Both the position numbers and the translations under genes were made by a program. A stretch of DNA of 64,000 bases from Aquabacterium sp. Lineage in GTDB: Bacteria > Pseudomonadota > Gammaproteobacteria > Burkholderiales > Burkholderiaceae_C. Within the stretch, counting starts at the first letter, position 1. Each line of letters begins with the position of its first letter. The notes beneath the pieces are model-generated. The model was not told the DNA's origin and ran no database searches. It saw only the letters and a list, made by a program, of their open reading frames with translations. The stretch lies in the NCBI RefSeq assembly GCF_030652515.1, contig NZ_JAUSAR010000067.1:62001-126000 (forward strand), read 5' to 3'. Positions 27,591-38,139 of this stretch are shown here, one piece after another.

Positions 27591-29344
27591 CCAGCTTTGG
27601 CAGGCGTCACAGGGGCATCCACCAGCCGGATCGACGTCTCCAGCGCCTCCTGGCAATCCTTGAAGCTCAGGCCCAGCGCGCGGGCATAGCGTGTGAAGCA
27701 ATGGTTCACCTGGGCTTGCAAACGTGTGGGTTCGGCCCCCACGGCCATGGTCAGTTCATTGGCCAGGCTGGCCACCGCACGCAGCATTTCTCCGCCATCA
27801 TCGGGCCGACGCACCGGTGATGATTTGTTCAAAGGCCTCGCGGCCTGCAGCAGCTTGTCGTCCATGCCCCAGTAGCGCATCACGGCGATCGACAGTTCTT
27901 CCATGTCCACACCCAGTACCGCACCGGCGGCGGCTTCCATGTTCATGCCGGGGGTGGGTGGGCTGGTCGCATCGGGCGGTGGGCCGGGCTGCATGAGCCG
28001 GTCGATCTGGGCGGCTTCATCAGGGAAGTGGTAGCGCACCAGCAAGTGCCCCAGGCGCTGCGAGATCGCGGCCACCAAGGCCTCTTCGTCGCTGATGGAA
28101 AACGGGGCCAGCAAGCGCGCGATGTGCCCCGCGATGCAGGTGCGGCGCAACTCGTTTTCAAGGGCTGCCTGGGCTGGTGGCGTTGGCGCATCAGAGGTCG
28201 CTTTAGATTCGGCCGCCGCCAAGGCGCCAGGCCAGGGACGCAGCACCGAGGCCACATTGCGCAAACCCAATTGCCCCATCAGCACCACAGAACGGGTGAT
28301 CGTGGTCACGCGGTCATCGCTGATGCCAGTTTGGAACCGCACTGTGTTCACGCTGCGCAGCAGCTCCCACACCAGGCCGGGGTCCCGGGCGATGACGTCG
28401 ACGATGTCGTCCACGCGCAGGTTGTCCTTGCCCAGGGACTGGCTGAAAGCACGCCCCATGCGCGGCCGACTGGGCAAGCTGCCCACGGTGTTCAGCCGAT
28501 CGATCAGCAAGGCCAGCGGCCCGCCGGACTCCTGCTCGTTGGTCTTGATCCAACCTTGCAAGGCGGCCAGCAAGGTGCGGGCGTTCAGGTAGCGCTGGCG
28601 TTGCTGGCGGTCGGTTGAACGGTTGACGATGGCCCGCAGGGTGTCGGGCACGGGTTGAGTGGCAGACCAAGGCAGGCGCACGATTTCGCGCCCCACACGC
28701 TGGGCTGCGCTGCACAGGTCGGGGTCGTCCAGGGCCGGACTGCCCGCCAAAAGTCGGTACATCAGCAAACCGGCCATCAGCACATCGTGCTCGGCCGCGG
28801 CACGTTGCTGCTGCAGGCCCGCGTTGGCTTTGGGTTTGCCGGGCACGTCGGCCATGAAGCCCACGCCCAATCCCGCCACGCCCGCGCGGCCATTGGGGTC
28901 AATCAACACATTGTGCAAGCCCAGATCGCGGTGTGCCACGCCCGCTTCATGCGCATAAGCCAGGCCTTCCAGCACATCGACCATCCAGCCGATCATCTCG
29001 ACCAAGGTAGGTGTCGGACCTGCGGCCAGGCGCTCAATTAAAGACACGGACGCACCCCGGTGGGCGCTGACAAACGGCCAACCGTCCTGGATGCTGATCT
29101 CCAGCACATCGACCAGCCTGGGATGCTTCAGCCGGGCAGCGGCCTGAACGTCCTGGTGCCATGCTTCCAGATCATGGGGTGGCCGGGGCTGAGCGCGGGG
29201 CACACACAGCACCACTTCGTGCTGCAACCTGGGGTCCATCGCCCGCCAGGTGGTCGCCGCCAGACTGCGGCTCAGCAATTGGCGCAGCTCAAAGCGGCCA
29301 AAGTGCGGAACCGGCGGTGACGAAGGTGGCGTGATGACGGCCAT
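27587..29344 (-). CDS. Pseudokinase-HDOD domain protein
   Basis: A 585-residue cytoplasmic protein. Residues about 16-265 have a Ser/Thr-kinase fold, but the Gly loop has no glycines ([14 protein letters not shown]), the VAIK lysine is absent (VVLCVPR, about 44-50) and the DFG Asp is replaced (GVAGLG, 155-160). HRD (138-140) and the following Asn (145) remain. Residues about 285-480 are an HDOD domain ([37 protein letters not shown]), a signalling module without phosphohydrolase residues. It probably senses or scaffolds. Convergent with pyrD and downstream of nothing on its strand. Confidence 0.82.
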   Translation of the reverse strand: MAVITPPSSPPVPHFGRFELRQLLSRSLAATTWRAMDPRLQHEVVLCVPRAQPRPPHDLEAWHQDVQAAARLKHPRLVDVLEISIQDGWPFVSAHRGASVSLIERLAAGPTPTLVEMIGWMVDVLEGLAYAHEAGVAHRDLGLHNVLIDPNGRAGVAGLGVGFMADVPGKPKANAGLQQQRAAAEHDVLMAGLLMYRLLAGSPALDDPDLCSAAQRVGREIVRLPWSATQPVPDTLRAIVNRSTDRQQRQRYLNARTLLAALQGWIKTNEQESGGPLALLIDRLNTVGSLPSRPRMGRAFSQSLGKDNLRVDDIVDVIARDPGLVWELLRSVNTVRFQTGISDDRVTTITRSVVLMGQLGLRNVASVLRPWPGALAAAESKATSDAPTPPAQAALENELRRTCIAGHIARLLAPFSISDEEALVAAISQRLGHLLVRYHFPDEAAQIDRLMQPGPPPDATSPPTPGMNMEAAAGAVLGVDMEELSIAVMRYWGMDDKLLQAARPLNKSSPVRRPDDGGEMLRAVASLANELTMAVGAEPTRLQAQVNHCFTRYARALGLSFKDCQEALETSIRLVDAPVTPAKAG

Positions 29345-29455
29345 GGGCAGTGGAAGAGGCTTTTTTCATGGGGTGATACATCACCCCGGCATGTCCGATT
29401 GAACCGCAGTTGCGCCAGTGTGAAAGTGTTTCAAAAGGCGGGAAGACGGCCTTTT

Positions 29456-32400
29456 TCAAACCGCTTCAACCAAGCGCCCCTCCCCGGTGATGAAAGCCGC
29501 CCGCACGATGTCCCCAGGCTGCAGTTGTGAAACGGCCTCCACATACTGACGCATTTGCGCCTGGTAAGCAGGCAGATCCTGAGGCCGATGCTGAAGTTTG
29601 TAGTCCAGCACCCACCATTCGCGTCCGCTGGCCGAGTCCATCGCCACCAGGCGATCGATCCGCAGCGTCTTGCCGTCGTGGATCAATCCCACCTCGTTGC
29701 CCGCCCAAGCCAGGCGCTCGGGGTCCAACCAGGCCACCAACTCCTGACTGCCCAGGATCTTGGCCACCAAAGGTTCGGCACGCGCCAGCAGCGCTGCCGG
29801 GGCCGCCAAAGCTTGGCAGGCCGATTGGATCGCCTGCTGGACACGCTGCGTGCTTCTCTGGCTGGTGGCCACCGTGGTCAACCACTCCAGGGCCTTGTGG
29901 ACCACTTGCCCCAACGAGGCGGCATCCTCGGCCACAGGCTGCGTTGTGAACGGTATTGGGCTGGAAGGCGGGGCGTCCAAGACCGGCAGGACAGCCAAGC
30001 GGGCGTCGGATGACATTGACACATCCACGTCATGGGCCAATGCCGCCTCTGGCGGTTGCGGCACCCAGGCATGCGCCTCACCGACCGCCTGCGAATCAAT
30101 CAAACGCTGCCACCAACTGCCATGCTTGTTGCTGGTGCGAGGCTGCGTTCGGCTGAACACCAGTTGTTCGCGGGCCCGGGTCAAGGCCACGTACAGCGCG
30201 TTGAGTTCTTCCCGCCGCTGGGCCGCGCGCTCCTGGTCCATGGCCTGGCTCAGGCTGGGGGGTGGGTTGGCCTCAGATCGGATGAACGCGCAGCTCACCG
30301 GGCGGGCTTCGCTTTCTGGCCAATCAACCATCACGGTGTGGTTGTTGGGGCGCCCTTCCTGGGCATCCGCATCAACGATGAACACCACTCTCGCCTCCAG
30401 CCCCTTGGCGCCGTGGATGGTCAACAACTGCACCGCCCCTGGGTGAACACGTGCTGGCAAGGCCAGCGGCAGGCGCTTGAGCGCCCGGATCCACCGGTAG
30501 GGCGTGGCATCGCGGCCGCCATCCATGTCCAGGCTTTGAGCCAACAGGGCGTTGATGTGGACCATGACTTGCGCCCGCATGGCAGGCGGAACGGTGGCCA
30601 CCCAGCGTTCGCGGATCCGCCCTTCGGTCAACATGGCTTCCAACAAATCGTGCGGCGGCGCGTGCCGGGCCAGCGCTTGCCAACGGGCCAGCGACTGGGC
30701 CGCGTGCAGCACCGCCGGGCCCGCATCACCCCATGCCATCAGGGCGCTCCACCAGGTGCCACCCGCCGCCCGGGCTCGGGCGGCCAGGCCCATCACCTCG
30801 TCGTCAGACCAGCCAAAGACCGGGCTGCGCAGAGCGTGCGCCAAAGCCAGATCGTGTTGGGGCGACACCAGGGCTTCGACCAGGGCCACCAAGTCACGCA
30901 CCTCGGGCGTGTCGATGAGCCGCGTGTCTTCAGGCGCCACATAGGGCACGCCCTGCGCCTGAAGCGCCAAGCCCACCCAAGCCAGGGTGGCGCGTTTGCG
31001 GCTGAGCACAAAAATGTCTTCAGGCTGCAGACCCTGATCGCGGATCAACTCGCCAATGGCCTGGGCCACGTGCACGGCTTCAAGCTGCTTGAGTGAAGAG
31101 TCTGGCTCTTCACGGGGCTCGACCAGGGTGTCGCGCCAGGCGATCTCCGCTTCCTGCCCGCGAGGCTCGCTCGCTGGGCGCGGCACATCGGGCAGCACCG
31201 ACACCTTGGCCGCCTCATGCGATTCCGTGGTGTGCAGCCTGAAGCCGGTGAAAGCGCCTTCTGACACGGCGCTGTCCATCACCCTGTTCAGCACTTCGAT
31301 GACACCGGGTGCATTGCGGCGCGTGTGATCGCACGACAGCAAATCACCTTGCAAGCCATCCAGCACGAAATGCTTGGCGGCCTCGAACACACGCGGGTCG
31401 GCGCGCCTGAAACGGTAGATGCTTTGCTTGGGGTCACCCACCAGGAACACCTGCATGGACTGGCGCCCGCTCAAGCCACCACCCGCCCCCGCATACCCGC
31501 CCAGCCACGACTTCATCGTCTGCCATTGCAAGGGGCTGGTGTCCTGGAACTCGTCCATCAGCAACTGCCGCACCTGCGTGTCCAGCCGCTCCTGGATCCA
31601 GCCCGCCACCGATGAATCGCTCAACAGGTGCGAGGCAGCCAGCTCCAGATCGACCATGTCCACCTGCCCTCGCTGGGCCTTGAGGCTGGTGTATTCCTCG
31701 AACAAGGCGCGGGCCAACAGGCACATGCGCTGGTGCTGGGCATGGGCCTGGGCCTGATCAAGCGCCAAGGCCAGGTCGGACAACCAAGCCACGGCCCACG
31801 CCAGTTCGTCGAACTCGCCCAGTTGTTTGCGAGGGCCCTTGTCCGTGAACAAGGCCAGGCGCAAGCCGTCGTATTGCGCCATGACATCAGCTTGCCCCAA
31901 GGCCTGTTCAATGCCGCGGCCTGCGGTTTGTGCCTTCGCGCCTTTGGCCTGGCACAACAATTTCGCCAAGGCCCAGAACTGATCCTTGACGGCGGACTTC
32001 AGCAAAGCCTCAAGCGGATCATTCACGCCTGCCCACTGCGCCGACCATTGGCCCACGGATTCAACGCTGCCTTCCAGGTGCCCAGCCTGATCGGCCAAGG
32101 TGATTTCAAGCCGGTTGGACAAGGCCGATTGCAGCCAGGACTCCAGGTTGAAGCGGCCCACGTCACGCACCATGGCCACAAAGGCGTCCAGTTCGACGCG
32201 CGCTTTGGGATCTGATTCAGTGGCCGACTGCTGCGCGTCCATGCGCCTGAGGAAGCGCCCCCACAGCTCGGGCCACAGCTCGCTGCTGTCTTCCACCAGG
32301 TTCAACTCCGGCGGCAGGCCCAGCTCGGCCAGAGCATCCAACGGTGCGGCACGCACCAGCCGCGAAAACCAGCCGTGGATGGTGTGAATTTCCACCCCAC

Positions 32401-32773
32401 GGCCATCCTCCAACCACTGTCGATACAAATCGGCCAAGGCTGCCGAAGCCTGAACGGCCTGCGACGGCAGCATGCCGCGCATCACCAGTTGTTTCTGGCG
32501 CTCGGCATCATCGGCGTGGGCAAATTCGCGCAGCCATTCGTGCAAGCGCTCGCGCATCTCGCCAGCGGCCTTGCGCGTGAAGGTGATGGCCAGGATCTGC
32601 GAAGGCGCCACGCCATCCAGCAAAGCCCGCAAGATGCGAGACACCAACATCCAGGTCTTGCCTGCCCCAGCACAGGCCTCGACCACCACGCTGCGCTGGG
32701 GATCACAAGCCACTTGGTAAAACTGCTCGCGCGGCACGGCGTCGTCGTTGATGCGGTAAGCGGCCAAACTCAT
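29456..32773 (-). CDS. addA: UvrD-type helicase/nuclease AddA
   Basis: DNA double-strand-break resection with AddB. Of 1105 residues, the helicase motifs are clear: ACAGAGKTWMLVSRIL (Walker A), LLMDEFQDTSPLQW (motif II), VFLVGDPKQSIYRFRRAD (III), LLTIHGAKGLEARVVFI (V) and YVALTRAREQLVFSRT (VI). The C-terminus has a RecB-like nuclease: VVHKALEWL, LRIDRLVAMD and WWVLDYK, with Asp-Asp-x-Lys intact. The start MSLAAYRIND overlaps the addB stop by ATGA. Upstream extension by eight codons is possible but overlaps addB more. No recD; the AddAB type rather than RecBCD is present. Confidence 0.9.
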   Translation of the reverse strand: MSLAAYRINDDAVPREQFYQVACDPQRSVVVEACAGAGKTWMLVSRILRALLDGVAPSQILAITFTRKAAGEMRERLHEWLREFAHADDAERQKQLVMRGMLPSQAVQASAALADLYRQWLEDGRGVEIHTIHGWFSRLVRAAPLDALAELGLPPELNLVEDSSELWPELWGRFLRRMDAQQSATESDPKARVELDAFVAMVRDVGRFNLESWLQSALSNRLEITLADQAGHLEGSVESVGQWSAQWAGVNDPLEALLKSAVKDQFWALAKLLCQAKGAKAQTAGRGIEQALGQADVMAQYDGLRLALFTDKGPRKQLGEFDELAWAVAWLSDLALALDQAQAHAQHQRMCLLARALFEEYTSLKAQRGQVDMVDLELAASHLLSDSSVAGWIQERLDTQVRQLLMDEFQDTSPLQWQTMKSWLGGYAGAGGGLSGRQSMQVFLVGDPKQSIYRFRRADPRVFEAAKHFVLDGLQGDLLSCDHTRRNAPGVIEVLNRVMDSAVSEGAFTGFRLHTTESHEAAKVSVLPDVPRPASEPRGQEAEIAWRDTLVEPREEPDSSLKQLEAVHVAQAIGELIRDQGLQPEDIFVLSRKRATLAWVGLALQAQGVPYVAPEDTRLIDTPEVRDLVALVEALVSPQHDLALAHALRSPVFGWSDDEVMGLAARARAAGGTWWSALMAWGDAGPAVLHAAQSLARWQALARHAPPHDLLEAMLTEGRIRERWVATVPPAMRAQVMVHINALLAQSLDMDGGRDATPYRWIRALKRLPLALPARVHPGAVQLLTIHGAKGLEARVVFIVDADAQEGRPNNHTVMVDWPESEARPVSCAFIRSEANPPPSLSQAMDQERAAQRREELNALYVALTRAREQLVFSRTQPRTSNKHGSWWQRLIDSQAVGEAHAWVPQPPEAALAHDVDVSMSSDARLAVLPVLDAPPSSPIPFTTQPVAEDAASLGQVVHKALEWLTTVATSQRSTQRVQQAIQSACQALAAPAALLARAEPLVAKILGSQELVAWLDPERLAWAGNEVGLIHDGKTLRIDRLVAMDSASGREWWVLDYKLQHRPQDLPAYQAQMRQYVEAVSQLQPGDIVRAAFITGEGRLVEAV

Positions 32774-35688
32774 GGCAGCACCTCCGCCAAAGTCCAATGA
32801 TCACGCCGGCACAGGCCGCGCACCTCGCAGTAGTCGCACGCCACGCCTTCGCCCAAAGCGGGCATGGCGGCCCCGGCCAGCAAACGTGTCAGGTCCATGC
32901 GGACCCCTTCCACCAAGGCCTGAGCCGACTCGATCACATGAGGGTGTTCCACCGGGGTCACGCCTTTTTCATCCATCTGAAGGTACAGGCCCTCAACCGC
33001 CTGGGTCACCCGCTGCGGATCGCCAGGATCAACCGTGGCCGACGCATGTTGCGCTAAGGCGGCATAGAAGGCCAACTGCGTGTCTTCCAGTGGTTGCCTG
33101 ACCTTCTGCTTGAGCCCCTCAAGCGAGCCCGTCTTGTAGTCGATCACGGTCCAAGCAGCGTCTTCACCACCCTGGCCTCGACGGTCCAGCCGGTCGAGTT
33201 GGCCGTGCAGGGTCACCGTCACGTCCTCGCCTGATTCGCAGGACAAAGCCATGGGCCACTGCACCACTTCTTCGGCTTTCGCGAAGCGCCAGCCCTGGCC
33301 CTCATGGCCATGTAGCCAAGCCACATAGTTCACGGCCAAGCGTTCCAGCGTGGCGGCAAAGGGCAAGAAAAAAGGCCGCCGGCTGTCACGGTCCAGTCCC
33401 TGCGCCTGTGTCACGCTCTGTGCGGCCTGCACCCACAGGGCCACATCGTCAACCTTGGCGTCCGACACCTCATCACGGCGTGTGTGAAAACTTTGCAGCA
33501 CCGCATGCAACCACACCCCAAAGTCAGACCGATCCACGCCCTCTTCCAGTTCGTCCAGCTGCCGCAGGTTCAACACATGGCGGGCAAAGAAGCGGTAGGG
33601 GCATTGGCGCAAGGACTCGTAAGACGTGGCCGTGATCTGCGCTGGCAGCGGCAACTTCAAACCACCACTGGCGACACCTGATGCCAGCAGATGCCGCAGG
33701 CGGGGACGGGGCATGTCCATCGGCAAAGCCGGCACCATCTGCGTCAGCCGAACATCTTGCAGGTGGCCCAGAGCCTGCCCAGTGTGCATGGACCACCGCT
33801 CGAACCAGGGACTGGGCTCCAAGGGCTCACGCCCATTGGCTTCTCGGCACAGGCACGCCATGCCAGGCTGGGCCATCAGCAAGGCAAACGAGGCCCACTG
33901 CGCATCGCGGGTGGTCACCTTGGTCGGCAAGCCCATCTGCTCCGACAAGGCACCGTGCACCCACCCTGGCACACCATTCATGGCACCCAATTGCCCTTCA
34001 TCCGAGCCCGGCATCACCACCGCGCTGAAGGGCCGGAGCACGGCGCGTGTCAAAGGCGTCACCACCACATCCACCTTGGCATCACCTACCGCCGCCGATT
34101 CCAGGCGGAAGCTGGATTCCTCCAGCACATCGTCAACCCAGTGGCTCAGGCCATGGCCATCCATGCGCAAGTCCTGGGTCACCAAGGGCCATGCCGAAGT
34201 TTCACTGCCATCTTCGGTGCTCAGGTGCAGTGCCTTCAGCACCGACACCCCGGCCACATCGTCCGCCAGCGCTTGCCAGGCCCCGCAGTCCTTCAAGGCC
34301 TCGGCCACCTGCGCCAGCAGCATCGACAAAGGCGCGCGACCACTGCCCCACAAAGGCGCCAGCAATTGCACGGTCTGCCGAGCTCGCGACCACAATCGAT
34401 GCGCAAGCTCGGGCATCGCCTGCCGCCCATCGGGCACCAGGTCCGTGGCCATGTCCTGGCCATGTCCCGACAAGCCCCAGGCCACCAGCAAGCCATGCCG
34501 TCGGCACCAGGTCTCCAAAGAGGCCACGGCGGCATCCAACTCAGCAGGTGCCCCAAGCTCGGGCCAGCTCACCCAGCCTGACTTGAGCCAATCCAGCAAA
34601 TCATCGGTGGAAGCGCGTGGCTGCGATGCCGCCAGCATGCGCGTCACGGCGGCGCCTGCGCGCGTGGTCGACAGCTTCCAGCCCGTCTCGTCCGACAAGG
34701 TGGCACCAGCCCCCTCCAGCAAAGCACGCACGCGCCTGACCAGGCTCCGGTCCAGCGCAATCAAAGCCACGGGATCACCTGCGAATGCCCGGGCTTTCTG
34801 AACCGCCGCCAGCACCTGGGCCGTGGCTTGCTGCGCCTCATCTTCAAAGTCCTGGCAGCGGGCCAATGCAGGCACGCCCGCGGCATCACCCTGCCCTGGC
34901 GCCGCCACGGCGTTCATCCACAAGGCTGGCACGCCCGACAGCACCGCCTGCCTCAACACGGCCAACATCACCGATGACTCGCTGCCGGGCACCACGGTCT
35001 CGCCCGCCGTCACGCCAACCCAGGCGGCAGCCCGATGGCTGAACAGCACATCCGTCGCCCAATGGCCATCGTCGCTGCTGGCCGCCCACTCCAGTGCCCA
35101 GGCCAGCAGCAAGCGTTCGCGTGCGCCCGGCCCCGTGCTGGCGGCATGGGCCGCGCTCAGCACGTCTCGGCAGGTCGCCCAGTAAGCCAGGCGCTTGTGC
35201 GGTGGACAAGCTTGTGCCACACGCACCCACAAGTGAGCGCAATCCACCACCTGCGCCACCGCATGCTCGAACGCCCTTCGGTCACGCTGAGCCCATTGCC
35301 GCCCCCATGTCTGAGCGCTCAGGGCCTGGGTCACCAATAGGCGATCCAGCACCACATCCAATGTGGGTGCGGGCCCCAATTCGGCACTCACCGGCGCAGA
35401 GGCCTTTGCCTCCAGTGACCAGGCCAACGCTTGAGCCAGGGTCGGCACTGTTTCGATCTGCGGCAACCACCCGCCCACGGTACGGGCCCAGGCCTGCCGC
35501 ACCACGGGCAGCAAAGCCCCCACGGGCAACAGCACCACCACATCGCGGGGGCTCAGTCTGTTGTCAGCACACCACCCGGAAACGGCACGGGCCCACTCAT
35601 CCCAGCAATCGCGCGCGGGGCGCCCTTGCGCCCAAAGCCAGGCCGTGGGCTGCAAAATCTCGTTTTCGTCGCTGACTATGGCGGTCAT
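32770..35688 (-). CDS. addB: AddB-like PD-(D/E)XK nuclease subunit
   Basis: A 972-residue partner of AddA. The N-terminal helicase-like part lacks a recognisable Walker A motif, as in proteobacterial AddB. The C-terminal nuclease has WTVIDYKTGSLEGL, and a 4Fe-4S cluster is predicted from the Cys in SLRQCPYRFF plus CDYCEVRGLC near the end. The start MTAIVSDENEIL is chosen over an upstream in-frame start because the extra 30 residues are poor coding and lie in the divergent trxA promoter region. It overlaps addA by ATGA, so the pair is an operon. Confidence 0.88.
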   Translation of the reverse strand: MTAIVSDENEILQPTAWLWAQGRPARDCWDEWARAVSGWCADNRLSPRDVVVLLPVGALLPVVRQAWARTVGGWLPQIETVPTLAQALAWSLEAKASAPVSAELGPAPTLDVVLDRLLVTQALSAQTWGRQWAQRDRRAFEHAVAQVVDCAHLWVRVAQACPPHKRLAYWATCRDVLSAAHAASTGPGARERLLLAWALEWAASSDDGHWATDVLFSHRAAAWVGVTAGETVVPGSESSVMLAVLRQAVLSGVPALWMNAVAAPGQGDAAGVPALARCQDFEDEAQQATAQVLAAVQKARAFAGDPVALIALDRSLVRRVRALLEGAGATLSDETGWKLSTTRAGAAVTRMLAASQPRASTDDLLDWLKSGWVSWPELGAPAELDAAVASLETWCRRHGLLVAWGLSGHGQDMATDLVPDGRQAMPELAHRLWSRARQTVQLLAPLWGSGRAPLSMLLAQVAEALKDCGAWQALADDVAGVSVLKALHLSTEDGSETSAWPLVTQDLRMDGHGLSHWVDDVLEESSFRLESAAVGDAKVDVVVTPLTRAVLRPFSAVVMPGSDEGQLGAMNGVPGWVHGALSEQMGLPTKVTTRDAQWASFALLMAQPGMACLCREANGREPLEPSPWFERWSMHTGQALGHLQDVRLTQMVPALPMDMPRPRLRHLLASGVASGGLKLPLPAQITATSYESLRQCPYRFFARHVLNLRQLDELEEGVDRSDFGVWLHAVLQSFHTRRDEVSDAKVDDVALWVQAAQSVTQAQGLDRDSRRPFFLPFAATLERLAVNYVAWLHGHEGQGWRFAKAEEVVQWPMALSCESGEDVTVTLHGQLDRLDRRGQGGEDAAWTVIDYKTGSLEGLKQKVRQPLEDTQLAFYAALAQHASATVDPGDPQRVTQAVEGLYLQMDEKGVTPVEHPHVIESAQALVEGVRMDLTRLLAGAAMPALGEGVACDYCEVRGLCRRDHWTLAEVLP

Positions 35689-35807
35689 AGGGTGATGGTC
35701 TCTTGTGGCCTGCTGCAACGGCCACATCTTCTGTGTCAGAATCTTCTCAACCATTCTGGTGGTTATTTTGCAGTTCACGCACCGCCGGAGTCACCAAGGA
35801 TAGTTCC

Positions 35808-36137
35808 ATGAGCAGCGACCTGATCAAACACATTTCCGACGCATCTTTCGATTCCGACGTCCTTCAATCGGCCCAGCCCGTGCTGGTTGATTACTGGGCT
35901 GAATGGTGCGGTCCCTGCAAGATGATCGCCCCCATCCTGGACGAGTTGGCCACGGATTACAGCGGTCGCCTGAACGTCGCCAAGATGAACGTGGACCAAA
36001 ACCGTGACGTGCCCGCCAAATTCGGCATCCGCGGCATCCCCACGTTGATGATCTTCAAGGGCGGCCAACTGGCGGCCACCAAAGTCGGCGCGCTGTCCAA
36101 GGCTCAACTCACCGCCTTTGTCGACGCCAATCTCTGA
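35808..36137 (+). CDS. trxA: Thioredoxin
   Basis: Disulfide reductant of 109 residues with the active site [13 protein letters not shown] and cis-Pro in [10 protein letters not shown]. Start at 35808 has AAGGA about eight bases upstream; a longer in-frame extension has no support. It precedes rho, a common beta/gamma-proteobacterial order, and is divergent from addB. Confidence 0.97.
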   Translation: MSSDLIKHISDASFDSDVLQSAQPVLVDYWAEWCGPCKMIAPILDELATDYSGRLNVAKMNVDQNRDVPAKFGIRGIPTLMIFKGGQLAATKVGALSKAQLTAFVDANL

Positions 36138-36156
36138 TTTATTGGCGTTTCCTTCC

Positions 36157-36162
36157 TATAAT
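36157..36162 (+). promoter_or_regulatory. Likely rho promoter -10 (TATAAT)
   Basis: Exact TATAAT 238 bases before the rho start, just after trxA. The nearest TTG-type -35 (TTGGCG at 36142) is only 9 bases away, too close; a correctly spaced -35 is weak (CTGATT at 36134). A long rho leader, typical of this autoregulated gene, follows. Confidence 0.45.
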
Positions 36163-36399
36163 GAGCCCACCAGCTGATATTCTTGTGGCTGGTTCTCGTC
36201 AAGCTGGGCAGTGACCAACTACCTGGTGGGTGCCACAGGCCCGCGCTGATGCCGTCCCAGGCAACAGTGCTTGCACACCAAGGCCTGTGCGCCTTTTCTT
36301 TCTACCCCCTTCGAATTCACCCACGATCTGACCCCCAGGTTTGCGCAGCTCGCCATCGAACCGCAGCAGCTTGAAGGGTTTCGTACAGGGTCCCAATCC

Positions 36400-37662
36400 A
36401 TGCACCTTTCAGAACTGAAGGCTTTGCACATCACCGAATTGACAGTGATGGCAGAAGCCCTTGAGCTCGAGAACATCTCCCGCATGCGCAAGCAGGAGTT
36501 GATGTTCGCCATCATGAAAAAGCGCGCCAAGGCGGGCGAGCAAGTCTTCGGCGACGGCGTCCTCGAAGTGCTGCCCGATGGCTTCGGCTTCCTGCGCGCC
36601 CTCGACATGAGCTTCCTGGCCAGCACGGACGACATCTATCTGTCGCCCAGTCAGGTGCGGCGCTTCAACCTGCACACCGGCGACATGGTTGAAGGCGAAG
36701 TGCGCGTCCCCAAAGATGGCGAGCGTTATTTCGCGTTGGTGAAGGTCGACCGGGTCAATGGCCTGTCGCCCGAAGTCAACAAGAACAAAATCATGTTCGA
36801 GAACTTGACGCCACTGTTCCCCGATGAACAGTTCAAGCTCGAGCGTGAAATCAAGACCGATGAAAACATCACCAGCCGCATCGTCGATCTGATCGCCCCC
36901 CTGGGCAAAGGCCAGCGCGCCCTGCTCGTCGCCCCACCCAAGAGCGGCAAGACGGTGATGATGAAGAACCTGGCGCACGCGCTGACCAACAACTACCCTG
37001 ACGTCCACGTCATCGTGCTGCTGGTCGACGAACGCCCTGAAGAAGTGACCGAAATGCAGCGCACCGTGCGCGGCGAAGTCATCAGCTCCACCTTTGACGA
37101 ACCGGCCCAGCGCCACGTTCAGGTCGCCGAAATGGTGATCGAACGCGCCAAGCGCCTGGTCGAATTGAAGAAGGACGTGATCATCCTGCTGGATTCGATC
37201 ACCCGCCTGGCCAGAGCCTACAACAACGTCTTGCCGTCCTCCGGCAAGGTGCTGTCGGGCGGTGTTGATTCGAACGCCCTGCAGCGCCCCAAGCGCTTCT
37301 TCGGCGCGGCGCGCAACATCGAAGAAGGTGGCTCGCTCACCATCATCGGCACCGCCCTGGTCGACACCGGCAGCCGCATGGATGAAGTGATCTACGAAGA
37401 ATTCAAGGGCACCGGCAACTGCGAAATCCACCTGGATCGCCGCATGTCGGAAAAGCGCGTTTACCCGTCGATCCTGCTGAACAAGTCGGGCACACGCCGC
37501 GAAGAACTTCTGCTCAAGCCCGATATCCTGCAAAAAAGCTGGATTTTGCGCAAATTGCTCTACCCGATGGACGAAATCGAAGCGATGGAATTCATCCTCG
37601 ACAAAATGAAGTCCACCAAAAATAACCACGAATTCTTCGATTTGATGCGTCGTGGTGGTTAA
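36400..37662 (+). CDS. rho: Transcription termination factor Rho
   Basis: Hexameric RNA helicase of 420 residues. The N-terminal RNA-binding domain ([40 protein letters not shown]) is followed by Walker [14 protein letters not shown], Walker [18 protein letters not shown] and the Q-loop/R-loop region ([20 protein letters not shown]). Start is the conserved MHLSEL. The roughly 260-base leader after trxA may carry autoregulation. The rpmE2 promoter lies in its last codons. Confidence 0.97.
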   Translation: MHLSELKALHITELTVMAEALELENISRMRKQELMFAIMKKRAKAGEQVFGDGVLEVLPDGFGFLRALDMSFLASTDDIYLSPSQVRRFNLHTGDMVEGEVRVPKDGERYFALVKVDRVNGLSPEVNKNKIMFENLTPLFPDEQFKLEREIKTDENITSRIVDLIAPLGKGQRALLVAPPKSGKTVMMKNLAHALTNNYPDVHVIVLLVDERPEEVTEMQRTVRGEVISSTFDEPAQRHVQVAEMVIERAKRLVELKKDVIILLDSITRLARAYNNVLPSSGKVLSGGVDSNALQRPKRFFGAARNIEEGGSLTIIGTALVDTGSRMDEVIYEEFKGTGNCEIHLDRRMSEKRVYPSILLNKSGTRREELLLKPDILQKSWILRKLLYPMDEIEAMEFILDKMKSTKNNHEFFDLMRRGG

Positions 37663-37670
37663 TGTATAAT
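37642..37670 (+). promoter_or_regulatory. Sigma-70 promoter of rpmE2
   Basis: TTGATG (37642-37647), 17-base spacer, TATAAT (37665-37670). The -35 lies within the last codons of rho, giving rpmE2 its own transcript. Confidence 0.75.
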
Positions 37671-37753
37671 GTCGGGTTTTCCGGCTGAGAGGAAAGTGCG
37701 CGTGCATGGTGCCGCGTGGCTTCCGATTCTCAACAGCACATGAAGGTTAGAAG

Positions 37754-38008
37754 ATGAAAGACGGCATTCACCCCAACTACCGCGACGTTTGCTTCGTGGA
37801 CCAGTCCAACGGCTTCAAGTTCGTGACTCGTTCATGCTCGCCTGCCCGCGAAACCATCAAGATGGAAGACGGCCGCGAACTGCCGCTGTTCAAGCTGGAA
37901 ACCTCGAGCGAATCGCACGCTTTCTACACCGGCACCCAAAAGAGCATCGACTCCCTGGGCGGCCGTGTCGAGAAGTTCCGCAACAAGTTTGCGCACCTCA
38001 AGAAGTAA
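37754..38008 (+). CDS. rpmE2: 50S ribosomal protein L31 type B
   Basis: An 84-residue ribosomal protein, [20 protein letters not shown], with SRGxx-free type B features and [11 protein letters not shown] at the end. It lacks the CxxC zinc ligands of type A L31, so it is the zinc-independent form that usually replaces type A under zinc limitation; no type A copy is in the window. It has its own promoter in the 3' end of rho and a strong terminator. Confidence 0.95.
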   Translation: MKDGIHPNYRDVCFVDQSNGFKFVTRSCSPARETIKMEDGRELPLFKLETSSESHAFYTGTQKSIDSLGGRVEKFRNKFAHLKK

Positions 38009-38073
38009 TTGGTCTGTCAGGATGTGCGTCCGGTTTCGGAATAGCACGCCTGCTGATTCAATCACTGATCAAA

Positions 38074-38096
38074 GGGCGGCTTCGGCTGCCCTTTTT
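38074..38096 (+). terminator. Rho-independent terminator of rpmE2
   Basis: GGGCGGC-TTCG-GCTGCCC (one G-T pair) followed by TTTTT, with the stable UUCG loop. Confidence 0.92.
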
Positions 38097-38139
38097 ATTT
38101 GCGCTGATTTGGCGCTGACGCGCTGATGCCCACACCCGA

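Noticed and set aside
36142..36162. TTGGCG with TATAAT as a rho promoter
   Set aside because: Spacing is only 9 bases; the -10 is kept but not this -35.
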